Below are positions 37,144-45,199 of a DNA stretch of 64,000 nucleotides, one piece after another. Below the pieces are notes generated by a model. That model was not told the origin of the DNA, made no database searches, and saw only the letters and a list, made by a program, of their open reading frames with translations. Position numbers and translations under genes: made by a program. Each line of letters begins with the position of its first letter. Position 1 is the first letter of the stretch. The DNA is from RHLJ01 sp965242845 (GTDB lineage Bacteria; Bacteroidota; Rhodothermia; Balneolales; Balneolaceae), in assembly GCA_965242845.1 (NCBI GenBank), contig CBDETC010000003.1, forward strand, positions 1,302,001 to 1,366,000, read 5' to 3'.

Positions 37144-38688
37144 ATGAAAATTTTCAATAAATCTTTTTTAAGTGTACTTGGATTGGCTGTTATGCTAACG
37201 GCCTGTGAAGGACAGTATGATTCGCTTGTTGATGAGCGAATAGAAGACAACCCGCTTCCAACTACTGAAGTGAGCGCGGGTGCAACAGACTTCTCGACCT
37301 TTGTTTCGCTAGGGGCGTCATTTACAGCAGGGTATGCTGATGGTGCTCTTTATGATCTTGCTCAACAGAATTCTTATGCGGCAATGATTGCGAACTCAAT
37401 TGGGACTACCGTTGATGGTGGACTAACGTTTACTCAACCTGATATCAATTCCGAGAAAGGGTTTAACACTAGTATTGGGCAGGATCCAACTTCGGCTAAC
37501 CCACTTGGCAGATTCAAGCTGGATACAAGCATTCCCGGTCCTTCACCAACACTTGGCGGTGACCCAATTGCAGCTTACACAGGATCTCAGGTTCATAACT
37601 TTGGTGTTCCAGGAATCCAGGTTGGTCAATTGGTAACTCCTCTAACTGGAGGTCCTGCGGTTGGAAACCCTGCGTTTAACGCACTCTACCAAAGATTCGC
37701 GAGCAACCCTGGTACATCTACCATCCTTGGAGATGCAGTAGCAGTACAGCCTACTTTTTTCTCTCTTTTTATTGGAGGAAATGATGTATTAGGTTACGCT
37801 GTATCTGGTGGAGCAAATGATGCTATTCTAACAGAGGTGGCCGATTTCCAAACTGCTTATGGTGCTGTAATCAGTACTCTGATGACATCTACTAGTGCAG
37901 ATGGTGTGGTGATGGATATACCTTTCTTTCTTGGGTTACCTTACTTCCAGGCTGTGCCTTATAATGCAGTTCCGTTAACTGATCAGGCATCAGTTGATGC
38001 GCTTAATGCTGCTTATGCTGCATATAATGGGGGGCTTCAGGCGGCTGTAGGTGCAATGTTAATCACTCAGGAAGAAGCAGATCGTAGAACAATAAGTTTT
38101 TCACTCGGTGCTAATGCGTTCGTAATGGAAGATGAGTCACTAACAGATCTTTCAGCATTAATGTTACCAAATTACCGACAAACTGAAGCAACAGATCTAA
38201 TTGTAATTGGCGCTGCAACTGCGTTAGCTACAGGAGTTGGAACACAGACTCCAGCTGGTGATGAATTGGTGCTTACTCCTGAAGAGCAAGCTCTGCTAGA
38301 GACTCGTCGTCAAACCTTTAATGGTGTGATTGCAGCTATTGTTACAGACGCTTCGATTTCTGATCGAATAGCTTTAATTCAGGCTACTCCGTTTTCAAAT
38401 CCAGCAGATCCAACAAGCTGTACAGGCGGGACTTTCTGTGATGTATTTGGTCTTACTGATGGAGTTCCTGGTATCACAGTAGAAGGGGTGAATTTAGCTC
38501 CGGATTTCTCACCTAACGGAATATTTTCTACCGATGGGATACATCTTAATCCCAGAGGTTCAGCCATTTTTGCAAATGAGTGGCTTGATGCCATTGAAGC
38601 TAAGTTCGGAGCTTCAGTTCCTTCTGTCTCCGTTATTGAGCTACCTGGGGTTGTAGTTTGTGGCGGCGATTGCGTAAGTGAGCAATAG
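37144..38688 (+). CDS. GDSL/SGNH esterase-like surface lipoprotein
   Basis: A 514-residue lipoprotein (lipobox VMLTAC, Cys about 21). Block I is VSLGASFTAGYADG, with GAS in place of GDS but the nucleophile Ser kept. Block III is FIGGNDVLGYA and block V is DGIHLNPRGSAIF with the Asp-x-x-His pair. The size is twice that of a normal SGNH hydrolase because of long Ala/Gly-rich insertions. Gene order (TonB receptor then lipoprotein, 15 bases apart) suggests a two-protein outer-membrane complex that deacylates and imports a ligand; the complex is inference. A strong terminator follows. Confidence 0.85.
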   Translation: MKIFNKSFLSVLGLAVMLTACEGQYDSLVDERIEDNPLPTTEVSAGATDFSTFVSLGASFTAGYADGALYDLAQQNSYAAMIANSIGTTVDGGLTFTQPDINSEKGFNTSIGQDPTSANPLGRFKLDTSIPGPSPTLGGDPIAAYTGSQVHNFGVPGIQVGQLVTPLTGGPAVGNPAFNALYQRFASNPGTSTILGDAVAVQPTFFSLFIGGNDVLGYAVSGGANDAILTEVADFQTAYGAVISTLMTSTSADGVVMDIPFFLGLPYFQAVPYNAVPLTDQASVDALNAAYAAYNGGLQAAVGAMLITQEEADRRTISFSLGANAFVMEDESLTDLSALMLPNYRQTEATDLIVIGAATALATGVGTQTPAGDELVLTPEEQALLETRRQTFNGVIAAIVTDASISDRIALIQATPFSNPADPTSCTGGTFCDVFGLTDGVPGITVEGVNLAPDFSPNGIFSTDGIHLNPRGSAIFANEWLDAIEAKFGASVPSVSVIELPGVVVCGGDCVSEQ

Positions 38689-38710
38689 ATAAATACACTA
38701 GTATAAATTT

Positions 38711-38741
38711 AAAAGCCCCGATTAAATCGGGGCTTTTTTTG
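38711..38741 (+). terminator. intrinsic terminator after the GDSL lipoprotein gene
   Basis: A perfect 9-bp stem AGCCCCGAT / ATCGGGGCT with a 3-base loop is followed by seven T residues. It ends the receptor-esterase operon. Confidence 0.92.
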
Positions 38742-38845
38742 TTTATAGAACTGAGAAGTAAGTTTGTCAGTTATCAAATAAGAGCACTTAATGGCACCAT
38801 ATTTGCTTGAAATAGAGTGAAAAAGAAATTCAATTAATTCAAAGA

Positions 38846-39427
38846 ATGAGTAAGGAAGAACTGAAAGAAGAAATTCAGGATCAGGAAACAGTAGAATCAT
38901 CAGAAGAGATAGTAGAGGAGACTATATCTGAAGAAGAGGTTATTGAAGAGCTGGAAGAAATTGATGAACAAGAACAACAGATCATCACCTTGCAAAATGA
39001 GGTTTCGACATTAAAAGATACGGTTCTTCGAAAAGCAGCTGAATTGGAAAATGTGAGAAAGCGCGTCCAAAGAGAAAGGATAGCTCTTTTTGAAGAAGCG
39101 AAAGTTATAGCTCTTGAGGATTTTTTGCCCATCTCAGAAGACTTAAAACGAGCATTGGACGCCTCAGAAGGAGAGGAAGTAAATACAAGTTTTAGAGATG
39201 GAGTGAAACTGGTAGCCAATAAATTCGAAGAGGTATTGGCAAAAAATGGAGTTGAAGCTATAGATAAAGCAGGGATTCCTTTTGATGTTAATCTTCATGA
39301 TGCTTTACTCCGTCAGCCGGCTCCTGATAAAAAAACCAAAAGCGATACGGTGCTTCAGGTTTTAGAAAACGGCTATAAAATAGGTGGTAAAGTAATTAAG
39401 CATGCTAAAGTAATTGTAAGCGAGTAA
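38846..39427 (+). CDS. grpE: GrpE nucleotide-exchange factor
   Basis: A 193-residue DnaK cochaperone. The N-terminal 50 residues are very acidic, then a long coiled-coil helix (LQNEVSTLKDTVLRKAAELENVRKR, described rather than quoted in full elsewhere) and the beta-wing domain with GVEAIDKAGIPFDVNLHDAL and NGYKIGGKVIKHAKVIV. The dnaJ gene follows after 5 bases. No CIRCE operator (TTAGCACTC-N9-GAGTGCTAA) is present upstream, and hrcA and dnaK are not adjacent. Confidence 0.95.
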   Translation: MSKEELKEEIQDQETVESSEEIVEETISEEEVIEELEEIDEQEQQIITLQNEVSTLKDTVLRKAAELENVRKRVQRERIALFEEAKVIALEDFLPISEDLKRALDASEGEEVNTSFRDGVKLVANKFEEVLAKNGVEAIDKAGIPFDVNLHDALLRQPAPDKKTKSDTVLQVLENGYKIGGKVIKHAKVIVSE

Positions 39428-39432
39428 GACCA

Positions 39433-40599
39433 ATGAGTAAAAGAGATTATTACGAAGTACTTGGTGTAGATAAAGGAGTTGGAGAACCTGAGTTAAAGAA
39501 AGCTTACCGTAAGCAGGCGATGAAATTCCATCCTGATCGAAATAAGGGGGATGCGGAAGCCGAAACTAAATTTAAAGAAGCTGCAGAGGCTTACGAAGTA
39601 CTAAGTGATCCGCAAAAAAGAGCTCAGTATGATCGTTTTGGTCACGCTGGAGTTAATGGCCATGGAGGTTATGGCGGTGGTGGAGTAGAATTTGATATGG
39701 AAGATATTTTCAGCCGCTTTGGAGATATCTTTGGTGGAGGGTTCTTTGGAGATGATCTTTTTGGTGGTGGAAGAAGTCGCTCAAGAGGTCGAAGACAACC
39801 AGGAACCCCGGGTTCTGATATGAAGATCAGGATGCCTTTGTCGTTAGAAGAAATAGCTTTTGGAGTTGAGAAAACCCTCAAAGTTAAAAAGCAGACCACT
39901 TGTGAAACGTGTTCTGGAACAGGGGCTGCTTCTGAGTCTGATTTTGAGACTTGTGGCACTTGTAATGGAATGGGAGAAGTGCGACAGGTAACACGAACTA
40001 TGCTTGGTCAAATGGTAAATGTGCAGGCATGTCCTACCTGTCAGGGAGATGGCCGGATCATAAAGAATAAGTGTAAGACCTGTTCAGGAGAAGGACGTGT
40101 TCGAGGTGAAGAAACGATCAAAGTGAATATTCCTTCGGGTGTATCAAATGGGAATTATATTACACTCAGAGGACAAGGTAATGCCGGAAGACGAGGAGGT
40201 CAGGCTGGTGACTTAATCGTACTGATTGAAGAGATCGAGCATGAGGATTTCATAAGAGAAGGAAATAATATCTATTACGATCTTGGATTAAGCGTTCCAG
40301 ATGCCATTCTAGGTACTGAAGTTCAGGTTCCAACCCTTAAAGGGAAAGCTAAGCTTAGAATCGAGGAAGGTACCCAGCCTGGTAAATTGCTGAGAATGCG
40401 AGGTAAAGGTATTGAAGGACTAAATAACTCCGGTGTAGGTGATCAATTCGTACGAGTAAATGTTTACATCCCTAAGGAATTGACTGCAAAGGAAAAGAAG
40501 GCGATTGAATCACTTAAAGATTCAGAAAATTTCGATGCTTCAAATCAAACCAAAGAAGAGAAAAGCTTCTTCAGTAAAATGAAAGATGTCTTTGGCTGA
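39433..40599 (+). CDS. dnaJ: DnaJ (Hsp40) chaperone
   Basis: A 388-residue type I DnaJ. The J domain (1-70) has the HPD tripeptide in KFHPDRNKG. A Gly/Phe-rich segment (about 75-120) follows. Four CxxCxGxG zinc-binding repeats are seen: CETCSGTG, CGTCNGMG, CPTCQGDG and CKTCSGEG. The C-terminal substrate-binding domains contain NIPSGVSNGNYI and LRMRGKGIEGL. It stimulates DnaK ATPase with GrpE and is in an operon with grpE. Confidence 0.97.
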   Translation: MSKRDYYEVLGVDKGVGEPELKKAYRKQAMKFHPDRNKGDAEAETKFKEAAEAYEVLSDPQKRAQYDRFGHAGVNGHGGYGGGGVEFDMEDIFSRFGDIFGGGFFGDDLFGGGRSRSRGRRQPGTPGSDMKIRMPLSLEEIAFGVEKTLKVKKQTTCETCSGTGAASESDFETCGTCNGMGEVRQVTRTMLGQMVNVQACPTCQGDGRIIKNKCKTCSGEGRVRGEETIKVNIPSGVSNGNYITLRGQGNAGRRGGQAGDLIVLIEEIEHEDFIREGNNIYYDLGLSVPDAILGTEVQVPTLKGKAKLRIEEGTQPGKLLRMRGKGIEGLNNSGVGDQFVRVNVYIPKELTAKEKKAIESLKDSENFDASNQTKEEKSFFSKMKDVFG

Positions 40600-40622
40600 T
40601 GAACGAAGGAACTTCGAAGTTC

Positions 40623-40904
40623 CTAAGTTACATCCCTAAACTCTTCTTTATGTCTTCTGAATACCACCCTTGCATAAGGACAAAGAGGAAGGATTTTTAG
40701 ATTATGCTCCCGGGCGTAATCAACAGAATGAAAAACCAGTGCTTTACCCAGGCCTTCGCCTTTATGGTTTTCACTCACTTCCGTATGGTCGAGAATAATC
40801 CGGTAATCTCCGTTTCGGGTATAAGTGATTTCTGCAATACGCTCTCCGTTTTCCTCAATAAAGAAAGATCCTTTGGTATTTGATTCTTCGTGCTGTATGT
40901 TCAT
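40623..40904 (-). CDS. small GNAT-type acetyltransferase (YidJ/YjdJ-like)
   Basis: A 93-residue protein of the short GNAT_YjdJ family. The acetyl-CoA loop is HKGEGLGKALV (Gly-x-Gly-x pattern), and the characteristic end LPLCPYARVVFRRH contains the conserved Cys-Pro-Tyr. Substrate unknown. It is divergent from the propeller protein gene with about 35 bases between start codons. Confidence 0.9.
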   Translation of the reverse strand: MNIQHEESNTKGSFFIEENGERIAEITYTRNGDYRIILDHTEVSENHKGEGLGKALVFHSVDYAREHNLKILPLCPYARVVFRRHKEEFRDVT

Positions 40905-40910
40905 TTCCGT

Positions 40911-40918
40911 TAATTTTG
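40911..40918 (+). promoter_or_regulatory. candidate minus-7 element for the propeller-like protein gene
   Basis: TAATTTTG matches TAnnTTTG and lies 22 bases before the TTG start at 40940, but no minus-33 TTG is at a good distance. Position is plausible; strength uncertain. Confidence 0.25.
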
Positions 40919-40939
40919 TTCATTAATAGGTACACCGAT

Positions 40940-41830
40940 TTGAAGAAGATCGTTTGGCTGGTAGTAATTTTAATCTTTGGAGGTATAGATTTTGTTTTCG
41001 CGCAAAATTCCCGCCCAAAGGCCATCCGATTGGAAGAATATAAGAGGATTGACCAACCTGCAAGAGAAGAAGTATCTGGGATTGTAAAAAGTAGAAATCT
41101 GAACAATACGTATTGGGTTCATGGTGATTCAGGAACCAAAGATCGAATCTATGCCATCGATAAAGATGGAAATATCAAATCTGGTGATAATGATTATAAA
41201 GGAACGGAGCTTATTGGAGTCAAAAATGAAGATTGGGAAGACATTGCTTTCTTTGATGACAGCACCCTAATTGTTGCCGATGTAGGTAATAATTGTCAAT
41301 GTAGAAAGGACTTGAAGGTATTGTTAATCAGGGAACCTGACCCTGGTGCTGAGGAAGTAGCTATATATCGTAGCTTTCCAATCCAATACCCTGAAAGAAC
41401 GGGCTTGTTGGGATTATTCATTGAGGATAATTTTAACTCAGAAGCAGTTTTTACTTTTAATAGGAAAATTCATCTCATCGAGAAGAATGAAGGGGGAGGA
41501 GAGGCTGGAATTTTCATGCTAGATAATCCAACTCAGGATTCGGTTAACATTTTGAAGAAGGTGACTTCATTTCCTTTTAGAGGTCAGGTTACCGCTGCGG
41601 ATATATCGAGAGATGAATCAATGCTTGCTGTACTTACTTACAGAAGCGTTTGGTTGTTCAAGCTTACAAACAACAATTTGTTTGAAGGCGACATCTTTTG
41701 GGTGCCAATCCGGGGAGTGGAACAAGTAGAATCTATTGCCTTTTCCGATGAAAGCTTATTGATAGCAGAAGAAAATGGGGACTTGTATGAATTGCCTATT
41801 TCTGATGTCCCACCTTTTTCTAATCAGTAG
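40940..41830 (+). CDS. exported beta-propeller-like protein of unknown function
   Basis: A 296-residue protein when started at TTG 40940, which gives the signal peptide KKIVWLVVILIFGG and a cleavage site after FVFA; AGG lies 9 bases upstream. The frame continues to 40880 but would then overlap the GNAT gene without adding a signal. The mature sequence has repeated strands with Trp/Asp motifs (YWVHGDSGTKDRIYAID, EDWEDIAFFDDSTLIVADVGNN, ESIAFSDESLLIAEENGDLY), suggesting a beta-propeller, possibly SMP-30/esterase-like in fold. No catalytic site is identified. Confidence 0.75.
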   Translation: MKKIVWLVVILIFGGIDFVFAQNSRPKAIRLEEYKRIDQPAREEVSGIVKSRNLNNTYWVHGDSGTKDRIYAIDKDGNIKSGDNDYKGTELIGVKNEDWEDIAFFDDSTLIVADVGNNCQCRKDLKVLLIREPDPGAEEVAIYRSFPIQYPERTGLLGLFIEDNFNSEAVFTFNRKIHLIEKNEGGGEAGIFMLDNPTQDSVNILKKVTSFPFRGQVTAADISRDESMLAVLTYRSVWLFKLTNNNLFEGDIFWVPIRGVEQVESIAFSDESLLIAEENGDLYELPISDVPPFSNQ

Positions 41831-41838
41831 CTTTTGAG

Positions 41839-42675
41839 TTAAGAAGGAGACCTTCCGAATTTTTTCCAATCCGGCTTTCTTTTTTCAAGGAATGCATTTT
41901 TTCCTTCTTCAGCTTCCTCGGTCATATAGGCTAAACGGGTAGCTTCACCTGCAAATACCTGCTGACCTACTAATCCATCATCAATGAGGTTAAAGGCAAA
42001 CTTTAGCATTTTGATCGCGGTAGGGCTTTTAGTAAGTATTTCCTGGGCCCATTCGTATGCAGTTTCCTCAAGCTTGTCATGGGGTACAACGGCATTAATC
42101 ATGCCCATCTCGTAAGCTTCCTGAGCAGAATAATTTCTTTCGAGAAAGAATACCTCTCTAGCTCTTTTCTGGCCTATCTGTCGGGCAAGAAGGGCGGAGC
42201 CAAATCCTCCATCAAAGCTGGCTACATTAGCATCAGTTTGCTTGAAAATGGCATGTTCTTTACTCGCAAGGGTTAAGTCGCAGGTAACATGCAAACTATG
42301 ACCTCCGCCAACAGCCCATCCAGGTACAACAGCAATTACTACTTTTGGCATGAACCGGATTAATCGTTGGACTTCCAGGATATTTAATCGAGCGATCCCA
42401 TCACCAGCTTTATAGCCTTTTGAGCTACGAACTCTTTGATCTCCTCCAGAACAGAATGCCCATTTCCCATCTTTTGAAGATGGACCTTCCCCGGAGAGTA
42501 AGACCACACCAATATCATTATCCTCTTTGGCGTCTTCCAATGCCTCATAAAGCTCAAATACTGTTTTAGGACGAAATGCATTTCTTACCTCAGGCCTGTT
42601 AAATGCAATTCGGGCTACTCCGTTAAGCTTTTTATAGGTAATGTCTTCGAATTCTTTAGCAATATTCCAGTTCAT
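41839..42675 (-). CDS. menB: 1,4-dihydroxy-2-naphthoyl-CoA synthase
   Basis: A 278-residue crotonase-fold enzyme that closes the second ring in menaquinone synthesis. Visible: WAFCSGGDQRVRSSKGY (about 72-88), GWAVGGGHSLHV oxyanion-hole segment, and QTDANVASFDGGFGS (147-160). Asp148 stands where bicarbonate-dependent MenB has Gly, and Phe replaces the Trp of REIWFL, so this is the bicarbonate-independent (Mycobacterium-like) class. Start ATGA overlaps the menH stop. It is last in the menF-D-H-B operon. Confidence 0.96.
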   Translation of the reverse strand: MNWNIAKEFEDITYKKLNGVARIAFNRPEVRNAFRPKTVFELYEALEDAKEDNDIGVVLLSGEGPSSKDGKWAFCSGGDQRVRSSKGYKAGDGIARLNILEVQRLIRFMPKVVIAVVPGWAVGGGHSLHVTCDLTLASKEHAIFKQTDANVASFDGGFGSALLARQIGQKRAREVFFLERNYSAQEAYEMGMINAVVPHDKLEETAYEWAQEILTKSPTAIKMLKFAFNLIDDGLVGQQVFAGEATRLAYMTEEAEEGKNAFLEKRKPDWKKFGRSPS

Positions 42676-43490
42676 GAAAGAGAGTGTTTGGTAATAAATT
42701 CTTTGATGATGTTAGCACATTTTTCGGGTTGTTCTAAATGGACTCTATGATTCGCTTGTTCCACAATAGTAAGTGTACAGTCAGGTATTCCTTTTTTCAT
42801 TGCCTGATTAATCCGCAAAAACTTTGTGTCTTGAGAACCAACTATCAACTGAACAGGGATGACTAATTCTTCTAGCTGGTCTTTTACACAAGGCATAGTT
42901 CCCGAACCAAAGCCAAGCAGGGAATTGGACATCCAGTAGTTATTTTGAGCTTTTTGAATATCGGTCAATTCCTTCTCTTCCTCAGGAGCTAATGAGGACT
43001 CAAATATTTTCATTTTGCTCCATTCATCAATAAAGCCTTCAAAATTCCCAATAATTTGATCGGCTCTGGATGCATCAAGAGCCTGCCTTGCCTGGCGTTC
43101 GTTTTCATTCTCAATACCAAAACTACCACTCTCGAGGATTAATCCTCGAATGAGATCCGGGCGCATTAAAGTTAATTGTAAGGCTAGCCGTGCCCCCATA
43201 CTATATCCATATAAAACGACAGGGGCAGTGAGTTGCTCACTTATTAACTTAGCAATATCAGCCACCTGCTCTTTGGTGGAAAAGCGATAATGAAGCTCTG
43301 CTCCTTCAGTTTCTCCATGTCCAAGAAGGTCGATGGTAATAGGATTAATATTAGAATTTAACCGGGAGATAAGAGGCTTAAAAACCTCGCCAGTTCCTAA
43401 AAAGCCGTGAAGGAAAACCACATCTGAATTTTGTTCAACGTTTTTGCTGAAGTTGATATGGTAGGAAACTCCCCTTACTCGAATGTTCAT
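42672..43490 (-). CDS. menH: 2-succinyl-6-hydroxy-2,4-cyclohexadiene-1-carboxylate synthase (MenH-like)
   Basis: A 272-residue alpha/beta hydrolase. The nucleophile elbow is GYSMGARLAL (Ser about 98), preceded by FLHGFLGTGEVF, with the C-terminal His in QANHRVHLEQPE. The GYSMGAR-type elbow and HGFLG segment are typical of MenH. The enzyme eliminates pyruvate from the MenD product. It overlaps menD and menB by 4 bases each. Confidence 0.93.
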   Translation of the reverse strand: MNIRVRGVSYHINFSKNVEQNSDVVFLHGFLGTGEVFKPLISRLNSNINPITIDLLGHGETEGAELHYRFSTKEQVADIAKLISEQLTAPVVLYGYSMGARLALQLTLMRPDLIRGLILESGSFGIENENERQARQALDASRADQIIGNFEGFIDEWSKMKIFESSLAPEEEKELTDIQKAQNNYWMSNSLLGFGSGTMPCVKDQLEELVIPVQLIVGSQDTKFLRINQAMKKGIPDCTLTIVEQANHRVHLEQPEKCANIIKEFITKHSLS

Positions 43491-45199
43491 TTCTTTTCAG
43501 GGAGGTAGTTCCAAAGGATTTCTCTTTGATTCATAGATTCTTCAGAATCAGTAATGCACTCCAGAACATGAATGCCAGGTTTTTGGACGCGTGCTTCGAA
43601 TGCAGGAATTAGTTGTTCGGGCTTGGAAATCAAAGTATGGTCCACTTTATGAGCGCGGCATAAAGCGGCAATAGATACCTGTTGAGGAGTTTCAAAATAA
43701 GGAGTAAAAGTTTCCTTAAGCTCGTGGATAGGAAGCATTTTAAAAATTGAGCCTCCAGCATTATTAAGTATTACCACGACCAATGGTTCGTCTATATAAT
43801 TGGCTTGAAGTAAGGCATTGGAGTCATGCAGGAATGCGATATCACCAATAAACAAAACGCCTGTTTTCTTAGAAGATTTGCTTATCCCAATGGCCGTTGA
43901 TGTAATGCCATCAATACCAGCTGCACCTCTGTTTACATACACTTCCCTTCCTTCATAATTACCGAAAAGAGAGAAATCTCTAACTGGAAATGAATTAGAA
44001 AGCATCACGAATGATTTTTTGGGAATCAACTGTGCAAGATTATGAAATACATAACCATCAGTTAAGGGAACAGAAGGATGGATGCTTTCTTGTCTAAACT
44101 TAGTAAACAGCTTCTGGTGTCTTCTCCAGCTTTTCAGCCAATTTTTATCGGTAGCCCCGGACACTTCAGGGATATCCAGCTCTCCCTTTATTGAAACCGT
44201 CTTAGTTGAAGTGAGGCTCTCATCTTCAAGAACATCCTTTCTTAAAAAGCGAATCTGAGGAGATTTATAATGTGTGTTTAAGTAGTCCTTAAGGGCTCTA
44301 CTAACTGGTTCTGATCCAAATCTAAGTATCAGATCCGTGTGTAGTTCTTCGACTATCTCTTCATTCCTTAGGAATCCATCATAGCCCGATATTACATATT
44401 TAGAATTCGGTATTTTTGAACCTGGTTCAGCCAGGATAGGTGCATCCAGGGTTTTGGCTAGTTTTTGCACATTTCTGATCTCATCCTCTTCGGATACTGC
44501 TCCTGCAATAATGATTGGATGTTCAGATGAGATTAAGTCTGACCAGAACTGCTCATCAGCGTAAGAGACAATTTCGTTAGCCGAAAAACTCCTGAACGAT
44601 TGCTTAGCGTGCTTATCGTTTTCAAACGTGGTTTTTTTAAGAAACTCTTCCTCAGGTGTTAGTGGTTTTGAAAATGGGAAGTTAATATGAGCTACTCCAC
44701 CTTTCTTCTTTGACAAAGCCACGGCCTGGGAAGCAGCTTTCTGTAATCTTGTTATGCTTTTATCACTTTCTTTGGGTTCTCCAACGTCATGAAAAAATAC
44801 CGGATAGTCTCCATAGACTTTGAGCTGATCTATAGTCTGTGAAGCTCCTAGACCTCTTAGGTGGGGAGGGCGATCGGCACTTGCTACTAACATGGGAACT
44901 CCAGAATTGGAAGCTTCAACAATAGCCGGGAAATAATTAGCTAATGCTGTACCAGAGGTACAAACCAGACAGGCCGGAGTACCTGATGCTTTCCCCATTC
45001 CTAATGCAGTAAACGCAGCAGAGCGTTCATCTATAACTACATGCTTCTTAAATCCGGAATGCGATGCAAAAGCCAGGGTTAGAGGGGTAGATCTGGAACC
45101 TGGGGAAATGACTACCTCTCGAACTCCGTCTTCAAATAGAGCTCTAACAAACTGAGTGCTCCAATAAAAATTTAAATTGATAGGGTCACGATCGGGCAT
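43487..45199 (-). CDS. menD: SEPHCHC synthase (MenD)
   Basis: A thiamine-diphosphate enzyme that condenses isochorismate with 2-oxoglutarate-derived succinic semialdehyde. It is 570 residues from ATG 45199 (MPDRDPINLNFYW). The longer frame to 45292 would overlap menF by 107 bases and adds sequence without homology-like features. N-terminal motifs are VVISPGSRSTPL and ERSAAFTALGMGKASG with the catalytic Glu. The C-terminal ThDP site is GDIAFLHDSNAL with NNAGGSIF. The gene overlaps menF and menH. Confidence 0.95.
   Translation of the reverse strand: MPDRDPINLNFYWSTQFVRALFEDGVREVVISPGSRSTPLTLAFASHSGFKKHVVIDERSAAFTALGMGKASGTPACLVCTSGTALANYFPAIVEASNSGVPMLVASADRPPHLRGLGASQTIDQLKVYGDYPVFFHDVGEPKESDKSITRLQKAASQAVALSKKKGGVAHINFPFSKPLTPEEEFLKKTTFENDKHAKQSFRSFSANEIVSYADEQFWSDLISSEHPIIIAGAVSEEDEIRNVQKLAKTLDAPILAEPGSKIPNSKYVISGYDGFLRNEEIVEELHTDLILRFGSEPVSRALKDYLNTHYKSPQIRFLRKDVLEDESLTSTKTVSIKGELDIPEVSGATDKNWLKSWRRHQKLFTKFRQESIHPSVPLTDGYVFHNLAQLIPKKSFVMLSNSFPVRDFSLFGNYEGREVYVNRGAAGIDGITSTAIGISKSSKKTGVLFIGDIAFLHDSNALLQANYIDEPLVVVILNNAGGSIFKMLPIHELKETFTPYFETPQQVSIAALCRAHKVDHTLISKPEQLIPAFEARVQKPGIHVLECITDSEESMNQREILWNYLPEKK

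Noticed and set aside
38742..38845. CIRCE heat-shock operator upstream of grpE
   Set aside because: Searched for TTAGCACTC-N9-GAGTGCTAA; only a GCACTTAA-like fragment is present.
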